Shown here piece by piece: positions 1 through 5,899 of a stretch of DNA of 16,584 bases. Source of the stretch: an uncultured Collinsella sp. GTDB lineage: Bacteria > Actinomycetota > Coriobacteriia > Coriobacteriales > Coriobacteriaceae. How positions within the stretch are numbered: the stretch's first letter is position 1; each line of letters begins with the position of its first letter. Made by a program: the position numbers and the translations under genes. The stretch is from assembly GCA_900545505.1 (NCBI GenBank), contig UQZC01000011.1, positions 1-16,584 on the forward strand, given 5' to 3'. The notes under the pieces were generated by a model that ran no database searches, was not told the origin of the DNA, and worked only from the letters and a program-made list of their open reading frames with translations.

Positions 1-2
1 TT

Positions 3-46
3 GCGCCGCCGCGGTGTCCGGATTCGCCCGGATGCTGCGGCGGCGC
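3..46. repeat. Nested inverted repeat just upstream of the ychF promoter
   Basis: The arms at 3-12 and 37-46 are perfect 10-bp complements (GCGCCGCCGC and GCGGCGGCGC). A smaller TCCGG/CCGGA dyad lies inside. There is no T-run after it, so it is not a classic intrinsic terminator. It could be the end of an upstream transcript cut off by the window edge, or a regulatory dyad overlapping the expected -35 area of ychF. Confidence 0.45.
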
Positions 47-52
47 TATACT
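47..52 (+). promoter_or_regulatory. Probable -10 box of the ychF promoter
   Basis: TATACT (5 of 6 matches to the sigma-70 consensus) lies 37 nt before the ychF start. The matching -35 position falls in the right half of the upstream dyad and is poorly conserved, so the promoter is inferred mainly from the -10. Confidence 0.4.
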
Positions 53-89
53 TATACGGTTTGAAGTACCTGTACCAAAAGGAGCTGTC

Positions 90-1166
90 GTGTCCCTTTC
101 CATCGGTATCGTGGGCCTGCCCAACGTGGGCAAGTCGACGCTGTTCACCGCGCTTACCAAAAAGACCGGCCTTGCCGCCAACTACCCGTTTGCCACGATC
201 GACCCCAACGTGGGTATCGTCGATGTGCCCGATAGCCGCCTGCAAAAGCTCGCCGACATCGTTAACCCCGGCCGCATTGTGCCGGCGACGGTCGAGTTTG
301 TCGACATCGCTGGCCTGGTGAAGGGTGCCAACGAGGGCGAGGGCCTGGGCAACCAGTTCTTGGCAAACATCCGCGAGACCGACGCCATCTGCGAGGTCGT
401 GCGCTACTTTAAGGACCCCAACGTCATGCGTGAGGTGGGCCGCACGGGCGAGTTCGTCGATCCCGCCGGCGATGCCGACACCATCATGACCGAGCTCATC
501 CTGGCCGACATGGGCACGCTCGAGAAGCAGCTGCCCAAGCTCGAGAAGGAGGCCAAGCGCGACAAGGAGCTCATGCCCAAGTTTGAGGTCGCCAAGCGCC
601 TGCTTGCCTGGCTCAACGAGGGCAAGCGCGCCGCGTCCATGGAGATGACCGACGAGGAGCGCGCCGCTGCCAAGGGCTTGTTCCTGCTCACCATGAAGCC
701 CATCCTGTATGTGGCCAACGTAGACGAGGACATGCTCAACGAGGACCTGACGCCCATTGATGGCGTCAAGCCGCTGCCCATCTGCGCCAAGATTGAGGCC
801 GAGCTTTCCGAGCTCGATCCCGAGGACGCCGCCGACTACCTGGAGAGCCTGGGCCTGGAGCAGCCCGGTCTGGACGTGCTCGCGCAGGCGGCCTATAAGC
901 TGCTCGGTCTGCAGTCGTTCTTTACGGCTGGCGAGATGGAGGTCAAGGCCTGGACGGTTCGTCAGGGCGCGACCGCCCCGCAGGCCGCCGGCGTCATCCA
1001 CACCGATTTTGAACGCGGCTTTATTAAGGCCGAGGTTATTGGCTACGACGACTACATCGAGCTCGGTGGCGAGCAGGGCGCCAAGGCTGCCGGCAAGCTG
1101 CGCATCGAGGGCAAAGACTATGTCATGGCCGATGGCGACGTCGTGCACTTCCGCTTTAACGTGTAA
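90..1166 (+). CDS. ychF: YchF/OLA1-type P-loop ATPase (Obg-related)
   Basis: This is a 358-aa member of the universal YchF family, Obg-like NTPases that bind ribosomes and nucleic acid and prefer ATP to GTP. The GTG start is chosen because AAAAGGAG precedes it by 5 nt and the family N-terminus MxxxIGIVGLPNVGKST fits. Visible motifs are the P-loop GLPNVGKST (residues 9-17), the G3 motif DIAGLVKGA (72-80), and NVDE (210-213) where GTPases have NKxD, as expected for the ATP-preferring family. The C-terminal TGS-like domain carries GVIHTDFERGFIKAEV. Length matches E. coli YchF (363 aa). One oddity is that the residue aligning without gaps to E. coli His114, the proposed catalytic histidine, is Arg114 (in NVMREVG). 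It has its own upstream -10, and a small membrane-protein gene follows after 11 nt. Confidence 0.97.
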   Translation: MSLSIGIVGLPNVGKSTLFTALTKKTGLAANYPFATIDPNVGIVDVPDSRLQKLADIVNPGRIVPATVEFVDIAGLVKGANEGEGLGNQFLANIRETDAICEVVRYFKDPNVMREVGRTGEFVDPAGDADTIMTELILADMGTLEKQLPKLEKEAKRDKELMPKFEVAKRLLAWLNEGKRAASMEMTDEERAAAKGLFLLTMKPILYVANVDEDMLNEDLTPIDGVKPLPICAKIEAELSELDPEDAADYLESLGLEQPGLDVLAQAAYKLLGLQSFFTAGEMEVKAWTVRQGATAPQAAGVIHTDFERGFIKAEVIGYDDYIELGGEQGAKAAGKLRIEGKDYVMADGDVVHFRFNV

Positions 1167-1177
1167 GGACGACGCAT

Positions 1178-1561
1178 ATGTTTAAATATGGCAAAAAAGC
1201 TGGCTACATGGGTATTGCGCTGCTCGTGCTTGCGGTGCTTCCGCTGGTGGTAGCGGCGTTTGTAATCCCCAACATTGGCCCCGAGGTGGCAACGAAGTTT
1301 AACGCCGCCGGCGAGGTGACGCGCTGGGGCAAGAGCTATGAGCTGTTGGCGCTTCCGGTGCTCAACCTGCTGCTGAGCGTGGCAACGTACTTTACGGCGG
1401 GACGTCAGGCAAAGAACAACGAGGACTCCGCTGTGATGGCACGCCTTGCGTGCGAGCGCTACCTGCGCAACGGTTGCATCACGGGTGTGTTCCTCAATGT
1501 GATCAACGTCTACTTTATGTATTCGGCGATTACTGGAACGGGCTTTGGCTTTGGTTTCTAG
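1178..1561 (+). CDS. Small DUF1648-type integral membrane protein
   Basis: A 127-aa protein with three hydrophobic spans at about residues 9-30, 53-73 and 99-118. The stretch after the first span (PNIGPEVATKFNAAGEVTRWG) has the pattern of DUF1648, the N-terminal unit found alone or fused in SdpI-like immunity and permease-associated proteins. The DUF1648 assignment is a pattern match made by eye, and the cellular role is unknown. It starts 11 nt after ychF, with AAGGAC at 1165-1170 (overlapping the ychF stop) as the likely ribosome site, so it is probably co-transcribed with ychF. The C-terminus is glycine/phenylalanine rich (TGFGFGF). The gene converges on the minus-strand gene at 1571-1960 with only 9 nt between the two stop codons. 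Confidence 0.8.
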   Translation: MFKYGKKAGYMGIALLVLAVLPLVVAAFVIPNIGPEVATKFNAAGEVTRWGKSYELLALPVLNLLLSVATYFTAGRQAKNNEDSAVMARLACERYLRNGCITGVFLNVINVYFMYSAITGTGFGFGF

Positions 1562-1570
1562 CTTGTCCTT

Positions 1571-1960
1571 TTAGGCAACGAGCCTGCACGCATATTCAAT
1601 GGCTGCTGCGAGGCCGCCGCTTGATCGTGGTTTAAAGACCATGTCGGCGGCGGCCTCGTTTTCGTATCCGGCACCGCGAAGGGCGAGCGCGATACCGGCT
1701 TCCAAGAGAAGAGGCAGACCGCGCTGGCTGGTTGCGATTACGGTAGCCTGATTGAGCGAGCAGCTGTGCGCTTGGCATTGGATGGCAAGTTCACCTTGCG
1801 CCGGGCAAGGGACCAGAACAGCGGCGACGCGACTTGATAGCAATGCAAATGCCGTGCGCTCATCGGGCGAAAGGGCTTCTGCTTCAACGACGACGAGCTT
1901 GGGCGGCGCGCTGTTTGTGCGAGGCGTGGCTCGGTACATGCGGACCGAAGAACCCGACAT
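1571..1960 (-). CDS. Small unknown protein with a HAD-phosphatase-like C-terminal segment
   Basis: A 129-aa protein. I chose the ATG at 1960 because AGGAG lies 6 nt upstream; a TTG eight codons earlier has no such site. No domain is recognised firmly. The C-terminal third, with LPLLLEAGIALALRGAG followed by AAADMVF and GGLAAAIEYA, resembles the end of Cof-type HAD phosphatases, where a metal-binding motif is followed by an 'Ad.v...GGva.ai' tail. The expected N-terminal DxD nucleophile motif and the GDxxND motif are absent. If related, it is a non-catalytic remnant or derived domain; that link is tentative. It is divergent from the HTH gene at 2037 and shares the 24-bp palindrome with it. It could also be a fast-evolving lineage-specific protein. 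Confidence 0.6.
   Translation of the reverse strand: MSGSSVRMYRATPRTNSAPPKLVVVEAEALSPDERTAFALLSSRVAAVLVPCPAQGELAIQCQAHSCSLNQATVIATSQRGLPLLLEAGIALALRGAGYENEAAADMVFKPRSSGGLAAAIEYACRLVA
1609..1662 (+). terminator. Possible terminator for the ychF operon, inside the convergent gene
   Basis: A 12-bp GC-rich stem (1609-1620 with 1647-1658) is followed by TTTT. Part of the 26-nt loop can fold again (TGGT/ACCA around 1628-1642). It lies 48 nt after the DUF1648 stop but within the 3' coding end of the minus-strand gene. The complementarity could therefore be a by-product of alanine and glycine codons. Confidence 0.4.
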
Positions 1961-1983
1961 AGAAAACTCCTGTGTATTCGGCA

Positions 1984-2007
1984 AAACGTAAACTATAGTT
2001 TACGTTT
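1984..2007. promoter_or_regulatory. Perfect 24-bp palindromic operator between divergent genes
   Basis: The half-sites are AAACGTAAACTA and TAGTTTACGTTT, perfectly complementary over 12 + 12 bp with no spacer. The centre contains TATAGT on both strands, a good -10 hexamer in either direction. The dyad sits 24 nt before the start at 1960 (minus) and about 30 nt before the start at 2037 (plus). The natural reading is a binding site for the adjacent XRE-type HTH protein, overlapping both promoters. That the protein binds here is inference. Confidence 0.75.
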
Positions 2008-2036
2008 ATGTTCGGCTCCATTTCAAACTCGGCTGC

Positions 2037-2255
2037 ATGGACGAACGTGCGAAACAGATTCTTGGCAGGCGGGTCGAAGAGACACGCAGAGACCTTGGTA
2101 TCTCCAAGGTTGATTTTTGTGTGGCGACAGGAATCAGCCGACCCTACCTCGACCGAATCGAAGATGGGACGGCAAATTTCACGCTCAAGGTTCTATTTAA
2201 GATCGCGCCCGCACTCGGCATGACGGTGTCAGAGCTTCTCGAGGGTATCGAATAG
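2037..2255 (+). CDS. XRE-family helix-turn-helix DNA-binding protein
   Basis: A 72-aa single-domain Cro/C1-type HTH protein. The helix-turn-helix spans roughly residues 22-45 (SKVDFCVATGISRPYLDRIE), followed by the typical FTLKVLFKIAPALGMTVSELL tail. It is predicted to be a cytoplasmic repressor. The ATG at 2037 has no convincing ribosome-binding site. No alternative in-frame start exists between it and an in-frame stop inside the palindrome, so the message may be leaderless or have a very short leader. The gene next to its presumed operator suggests autoregulation and control of the divergent gene at 1571-1960. It ends 22 nt before the convergent asparaginase gene. Confidence 0.85.
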   Translation: MDERAKQILGRRVEETRRDLGISKVDFCVATGISRPYLDRIEDGTANFTLKVLFKIAPALGMTVSELLEGIE

Positions 2256-2277
2256 GGGATACTCGTCGACAACTGAA

Positions 2278-3291
2278 TTACGCCATCGGGATGCGGTCGT
2301 GGTTGACTTGGCTGTAGAACAGGCGCTGAATCTCGGCCGCATCACGTGACTGGCCGAGCGCCCACATGGTTTTGGCCACGAGCGTCTCGGTGGTCATGTC
2401 GTCGCCGCGCAAAATACCCGGATGATCGGCGTAAGCTCGGCCGACCTCATAAACGCCCAGATCGAGGCCCTCTTCGGGGACCTGCGTGGTCATAACGACG
2501 GTGCGACCCGAACCGACCCAGCGAAAAATCGCCTCCTGGAATGACTCGCCGGACTCACCAAACTCGGGAATACCGCCAATGCCAAAGGTCTCAAGAATTA
2601 CAGCATCGTAGCTATCGGCAAGGGCGTCGAGGATGCCCGGGTTTACGCCGGGCGTAAGCTTGAGTACAAATACACGCGGGTCGATGCTGTCGTAGAAACG
2701 CACCGGGTTTTCGCCTTGATGCGTGCCGTGAAGCCCGTTGCGCACGATGCGGTCGTTGCGGATATAGGCGATGGGCGGATAGTTGACGCTAATGAATGCG
2801 TTAAAGCTCATGGTGCGCTGTTTGCGGGCGCGCGTGCCGGCAATGGCGACGCCGCCAAACACAATCGACACATCGTGCGAATGCTCGTCGAGCGCATAGA
2901 GCAGGCTCTGGTACAGGTTGAGCTTGGCGTCGGTAAAGGGATTGCCCATGGGCTTTTGCGAGCCGGTGAGCACGATGGGCTTGGGGCTGTCCTGGATCAG
3001 ATACGAAAGCGCTGCCGCGGTGTAGCTCATAGTGTCCGTGCCGTGTAGGATCACAAAGCCGTCGTGGTCGGCATAGCCCTCGACGATGACATCGCGGATG
3101 CGCATCCAGTCGCTCGGGCGCATATTGGTGCTGTCGATGTTCATGGGCTGCACGACGTCGAGCTCGCAGAGGCCCGAGATCTCGGGGACGCTCTGGGCGA
3201 GCTCCTCACCGGTCAGGGCGGGGGAGAGGCCGTTGCCGTCCTCGGTCGATGCGATGGTGCCGCCCGTGGCGATGAGAAGGATGCGCTTCAT
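2278..3291 (-). CDS. ansA: Type I (cytoplasmic) L-asparaginase
   Basis: Hydrolyses L-asparagine to aspartate and ammonia. The 337-aa product matches the usual length of AnsA-type enzymes. The start is placed at 3291 rather than the far upstream in-frame ATG because TAGGAA lies about 8 nt before it and the family N-terminus MKRILLIATGGTIAS begins there. The nucleophile Thr12 lies in TGGTIAS and the second signature HGTDTM (83-88) carries Thr85 and Asp86. A later GTRARKQRTMSFNAF stretch fits the conserved active-site-lysine region. No signal peptide is seen, so it is cytoplasmic. Monocistronic, convergent with the HTH gene. The 5' leader contains a short CCGCC/GGCGG hairpin near 3313-3327. Confidence 0.93.
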   Translation of the reverse strand: MKRILLIATGGTIASTEDGNGLSPALTGEELAQSVPEISGLCELDVVQPMNIDSTNMRPSDWMRIRDVIVEGYADHDGFVILHGTDTMSYTAAALSYLIQDSPKPIVLTGSQKPMGNPFTDAKLNLYQSLLYALDEHSHDVSIVFGGVAIAGTRARKQRTMSFNAFISVNYPPIAYIRNDRIVRNGLHGTHQGENPVRFYDSIDPRVFVLKLTPGVNPGILDALADSYDAVILETFGIGGIPEFGESGESFQEAIFRWVGSGRTVVMTTQVPEEGLDLGVYEVGRAYADHPGILRGDDMTTETLVAKTMWALGQSRDAAEIQRLFYSQVNHDRIPMA

Positions 3292-3342
3292 GCTGGTATT
3301 CCTATCGTATTTGCCGCCGCAGAGGCGGAGTCGTTCGGCAGT

Positions 3343-3370
3343 ATTGTGGCACAGGGCGTCCAATGTTCAA
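3343..3370 (-). promoter_or_regulatory. Candidate sigma-70 promoter for ansA
   Basis: On the minus strand TTGAAC (complement of 3365-3370) and CACAAT (complement of 3343-3348) are separated by 16 bp. Each matches 4 of 6 consensus bases. This would give a leader of about 45 nt. The assignment rests on these two hexamers only. Confidence 0.35.
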
Positions 3371-3558
3371 ACGTATTACATCATCCGTAACGTTTGGTAA
3401 CACTTCAATTACCGTCAAATAGGGGTCTAGGTCGTGCGTTTGCCGTGCGCTGATGGCTGCGAGGGACGAGAAACCCCATATAACGTGTACACTATGAAAG
3501 TTATTTTCGTTCATTCACGCGGGTGGGCACCGGCTCCCCGCCAACAAGAGGGGGAACC
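3371..3558 (+). other. Intergenic leader of guaA
   Basis: About 190 bp between the ansA promoter area and guaA. It has a small hairpin at 3519-3541 (GCGGG/CCCGC with a purine-rich loop) just before the ribosome site GAGGGGG at 3548-3554. A short GGGGT/ACCCC pairing is possible between about 3423 and 3477. No clear -35/-10 pair and no purine riboswitch core could be recognised. The GTG at 3523 is in frame with guaA but lies in the hairpin and is not favoured. Confidence 0.4.
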
Positions 3559-5157
3559 ATGGATCAAAAGGCTTCCGCAAAGGTCCTCGTACTCGACTTT
3601 GGTGCGCAGTACGGTCAGCTCATTGCCCGTCGTGTCCGCGACCTCAATGTGTATTCCGAGATTGTGCCCTGCGACATCTCGGCCGATGAGATTCGCGAGA
3701 TGAACGCCTCTGCGCTCATCCTTTCTGGCGGTCCGGCCTCCGTGTATGCCGAGGACGCTCCGTCCATCGATCCTGCCATCTTTGACCTGGGCCTTCCCGT
3801 CCTGGGCTTCTGCTACGGCCATCAGATCACGGCAGTGACGCTCGGCGGCAAGGTCGGCCACTCCGAGGTGGGCGAGTACGGCCGCGCCACCATCACGCGC
3901 ACGGCTGGCGCAAAGCTCTTTAACTCCACGCCTATGGAGCAGACCGTGTGGATGAGCCACCGCGACGCCGTTTCCGAGGTGCCCGAGGGCTTTACCGTTA
4001 CCGCCAGCACCGACGTGTGCCCGGTTGCCGCCATGGAGTGCGTCGAGCGCAAGATTTTCACCACGCAGTTCCACCCCGAGGTCAAGCACTCCGAGTACGG
4101 TCAGCAGCTGCTGAGCAATTTCCTGTTTGAGATTTGCGGCCTGGAGCCCAACTGGAGCATGGACAACCTGGTCGAGACCATGACGGCTGAGTTCCGCGAG
4201 AAGGTCGGCAACGACCGCGTGATTCTGGCCCTGTCCGGCGGCGTCGACTCCTCCGTCGTGGCTGCGCTGGGCGCCCGCGCCGTGGGCAAGCAGATGACCT
4301 GCGTGTTCATCAACCACGGCCTGCTGCGCAAGGGCGAGCCCGAGCAGGTGGAGGAGGTCTTCACCAAGCAATTTGACGTCGACTTTATCCACGTTCATGC
4401 CGAGGACCGCTACGCCGAGCTTCTGGCCGGCGTGACCGAGCCCGAGGAGAAGCGCCGTATCATCGGTACGCAGTTCTGGAAAGAGTTCTTCGCCGTGGCG
4501 CAGCAGCTCGAGACCGACGGCAAGCCGGTCAAGTACCTGGCTCAGGGCACTATCTACCCCGACATCATCGAGTCCGGCGCTCGCAAGACGGGCGGCAAGA
4601 CGGCCACTATCAAGAGCCATCACAACCTGATCCCGTTCCCCGAGGGCGTGCACTTCGACCTCATTGAGCCGCTCGACCACTTCTTTAAGGACGAGGTCCG
4701 CGCGCTTGGTCTGGCGCTGGGCCTGCCGGGTCACATCGTGTTCCGTCAGCCCTTCCCGGGCCCGGGCCTGGCCATCCGCATCATCGGCGCGGTCGACAAG
4801 GAGAAGCTCGAGATCCTCAAGAACGCCGATGCCATCGTGCGCGAGGAGCTCGACGCCTACAACCAGCGTCTGTTTGAGCAGACCGGCGAGCGCAACTCCG
4901 AGCACAGCTGCTGGCAGTATTTCGCGGTCCTGCCTGACATCAAGTCCGTTGGCGTTATGGGCGACGAGCGCACCTACCAGCGCCCGATCATCTTGCGTGC
5001 CGTCGAGTCCAGCGATGCCATGACCGCCGACTGGGCCAAGCTGCCCTATGACGTACTAGCCCGCATCTCTGGCCGCATCGTTGCCGAGGTTCCTGGCGCC
5101 AACCGCGTGTGCTACGACATCACGTCCAAGCCGCCCGCGACCATCGAGTGGGAATAA
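3559..5157 (+). CDS. guaA: GMP synthase (glutamine-hydrolysing)
   Basis: Converts XMP, ATP and glutamine to GMP, the last step of guanine nucleotide synthesis, in the cytoplasm. The 532-aa product is of normal length. The start is the ATG after GAGGGGG. The N-terminal class I glutamine amidotransferase domain shows LSGGPASVY (about 55-63), the nucleophile Cys85 in GFCYGHQ, and His172/Glu174 in QFHPEVKHSEYG. The ATP pyrophosphatase domain has the PP-loop SGGVDSS (226-232), and the C-terminal dimerisation domain ends in ITSKPPATIEWE. All key residues are present. It is a single-gene unit closed by a strong terminator. A long open frame on the opposite strand (3511-4905) is a codon-bias shadow. 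Confidence 0.98.
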   Translation: MDQKASAKVLVLDFGAQYGQLIARRVRDLNVYSEIVPCDISADEIREMNASALILSGGPASVYAEDAPSIDPAIFDLGLPVLGFCYGHQITAVTLGGKVGHSEVGEYGRATITRTAGAKLFNSTPMEQTVWMSHRDAVSEVPEGFTVTASTDVCPVAAMECVERKIFTTQFHPEVKHSEYGQQLLSNFLFEICGLEPNWSMDNLVETMTAEFREKVGNDRVILALSGGVDSSVVAALGARAVGKQMTCVFINHGLLRKGEPEQVEEVFTKQFDVDFIHVHAEDRYAELLAGVTEPEEKRRIIGTQFWKEFFAVAQQLETDGKPVKYLAQGTIYPDIIESGARKTGGKTATIKSHHNLIPFPEGVHFDLIEPLDHFFKDEVRALGLALGLPGHIVFRQPFPGPGLAIRIIGAVDKEKLEILKNADAIVREELDAYNQRLFEQTGERNSEHSCWQYFAVLPDIKSVGVMGDERTYQRPIILRAVESSDAMTADWAKLPYDVLARISGRIVAEVPGANRVCYDITSKPPATIEWE

Positions 5158-5175
5158 ACGATATTCGTTGATTTC

Positions 5176-5217
5176 AAGCCTCTGACCTGCGAAAACAGGT
5201 CGGGGGCTTCTTATTTT
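5176..5217 (+). terminator. Rho-independent terminator of guaA
   Basis: A 14-bp stem (5176-5189 with 5196-5209, including two G-U pairs) carries a CGAAAA loop and is followed by TTCTTATTTT. It begins 18 nt after the guaA stop. Confidence 0.92.
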
Positions 5218-5414
5218 GCAACCTCTGTGCAACCTTTGCGGTTTCGCGCCCCGTGAACAGGGGCCGTAGCGCTGTTCAAGTCTGGGCCCATGTCGGCACC
5301 GATCAATGCCCGCGCTGCTTCTGCTTGCGCTTCAGCTTCCGCTGCTCGAAGCACGTCGCCCGGGGTTCCTCGCCAGAGGAGAACCGACCGTTCCTTGCGA
5401 AACCGCGAGACCAG

Positions 5415-5582
5415 CTATATCCGCTTGCTGCGGGCTTGCTTGAGCCAGTTCCTCTTGAAAGAGCCTATACCTCCGAAGAACTTGTTGTACGTCTCACCGT
5501 TCTCCTTGGCTTCGTACTTGACCAAGGCAAGTTCGATAGTGCAGAGGTAATCCGCCACTTGCTCGAGGCGGTAGTCGGTCAT
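5415..5582 (-). pseudogene. Unknown short reading frame, probably a gene remnant
   Basis: A 55-residue frame from ATG 5582 to a TAG at 5415. Its composition is unusually protein-like for this region (TIELALVKYEAKENGETYN, then KFFGGIGSFKRNWLKQ), with many Tyr, Phe, Lys and Trp rather than the Arg/Ala/Pro mix of GC-rich shadows. No family is recognised. No ribosome site precedes the ATG, and the frame is open upstream only across the antisense of the nucleosidase fragment. I read it as a leftover of a larger minus-strand gene rather than a working one. Confidence 0.35.
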
Positions 5583-5615
5583 CGAGGTCTTGCGGCGTCG
5601 GACGACCCCTTTTGA

Positions 5616-5771
5616 GAGGACCTTGCCCACCGAGCGGTCTCGCCCACGGAACAGAAGGAGCGCATCCTCGCGACCTTCGGCGACCTGTGCTGCGAGATGG
5701 AGGGCTGCACCATCGCGCAGGGCCCTTTCCAAAGCGAAGTGTCGAGCCGAAGTGTTGAGCGTCGGCCCTGA
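5616..5771 (+). pseudogene. Fragment of 5'-methylthioadenosine/S-adenosylhomocysteine nucleosidase
   Basis: Within this stop-to-stop frame the residues EQKERILATFGDLCCEMEGC followed by TIAQ match the MTA/SAH nucleosidase segment in which the Met-Glu of 'CEMEG.aIA' contacts the nucleoside ribose. In intact enzymes the sequence continues with a VPF..vR.iSD motif. Here it turns into unrelated residues and stops at 5769-5771, and no N-terminal domain is present upstream, where a TGA at 5613-5615 closes the frame. Only about 30 residues of the roughly 230-aa enzyme survive. It is a dead piece of DNA left by deletion or recombination; the identification is by motif only. Confidence 0.6.
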
Positions 5772-5869
5772 ATGTTCAATGGCCGTTGTTTTCTGCCCCT
5801 CAAGTGGTGAACTTCTCCTCGGGGCTGTTGATTCCCCCACGCGCCCCCTTCCGTTCTCTGTGTTCCCCT

Positions 5870-5890
5870 TATACTCCTTGTACAAGGAGG
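5870..5890 (+). promoter_or_regulatory. -10 box and Shine-Dalgarno-spanning palindrome of the LevR-like gene
   Basis: TATACT (5870-5875) is a good -10. It overlaps a perfect 16-bp palindrome CTCCTTGTACAAGGAG (5874-5889), whose right half is the ribosome-binding site AAGGAGG (5884-5890) of the regulator starting at 5900. In RNA, CUCCUU can pair with AAGGAG across a GUAC loop and hide the ribosome site. In DNA the dyad could be an operator. No good -35 was found. Confidence 0.5.
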
Positions 5891-5899
5891 TAAGAAGTC

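Larger units (their letters stand above)
5218..5869. other. Gene-poor scar region with decayed fragments
   Basis: About 650 bp between the guaA terminator and the regulator promoter without an intact gene. Both strands contain short open stretches with protein-like composition broken by stops. On plus there is a nucleosidase fragment (5616-5771), and on minus an unknown 55-residue piece (5415-5582). If the amber codon at 5415-5417 is read through, the same minus frame stays open to 5211, inside the guaA terminator, with an Ala/Glu-rich stretch (GDVLRAAEAEAQAEAARAL). The pattern fits accumulated insertions and deletions at a junction. No inverted repeats or target duplications of an insertion sequence were seen. 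Confidence 0.5.

Noticed and set aside
3371..3558. Purine riboswitch upstream of guaA
   Set aside because: The conserved purine aptamer core and its three-stem layout could not be found; only a short hairpin is present.
3523..3558. Upstream GTG start for guaA adding 12 residues
   Set aside because: It lies in a hairpin without a ribosome site, while the ATG at 3559 has GAGGGGG at proper spacing and matches the family start.
3511..4905. 464-codon minus-strand open frame antisense to guaA
   Set aside because: Low-complexity Leu/Ala/Gly/His composition typical of an antisense shadow of GC3-biased codons; guaA on the other strand is certain.
5253..5615. 120-codon plus-strand frame after guaA
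   Set aside because: No ribosome site, no recognisable domain, and antisense to a more protein-like minus-strand piece; treated as part of the scar.
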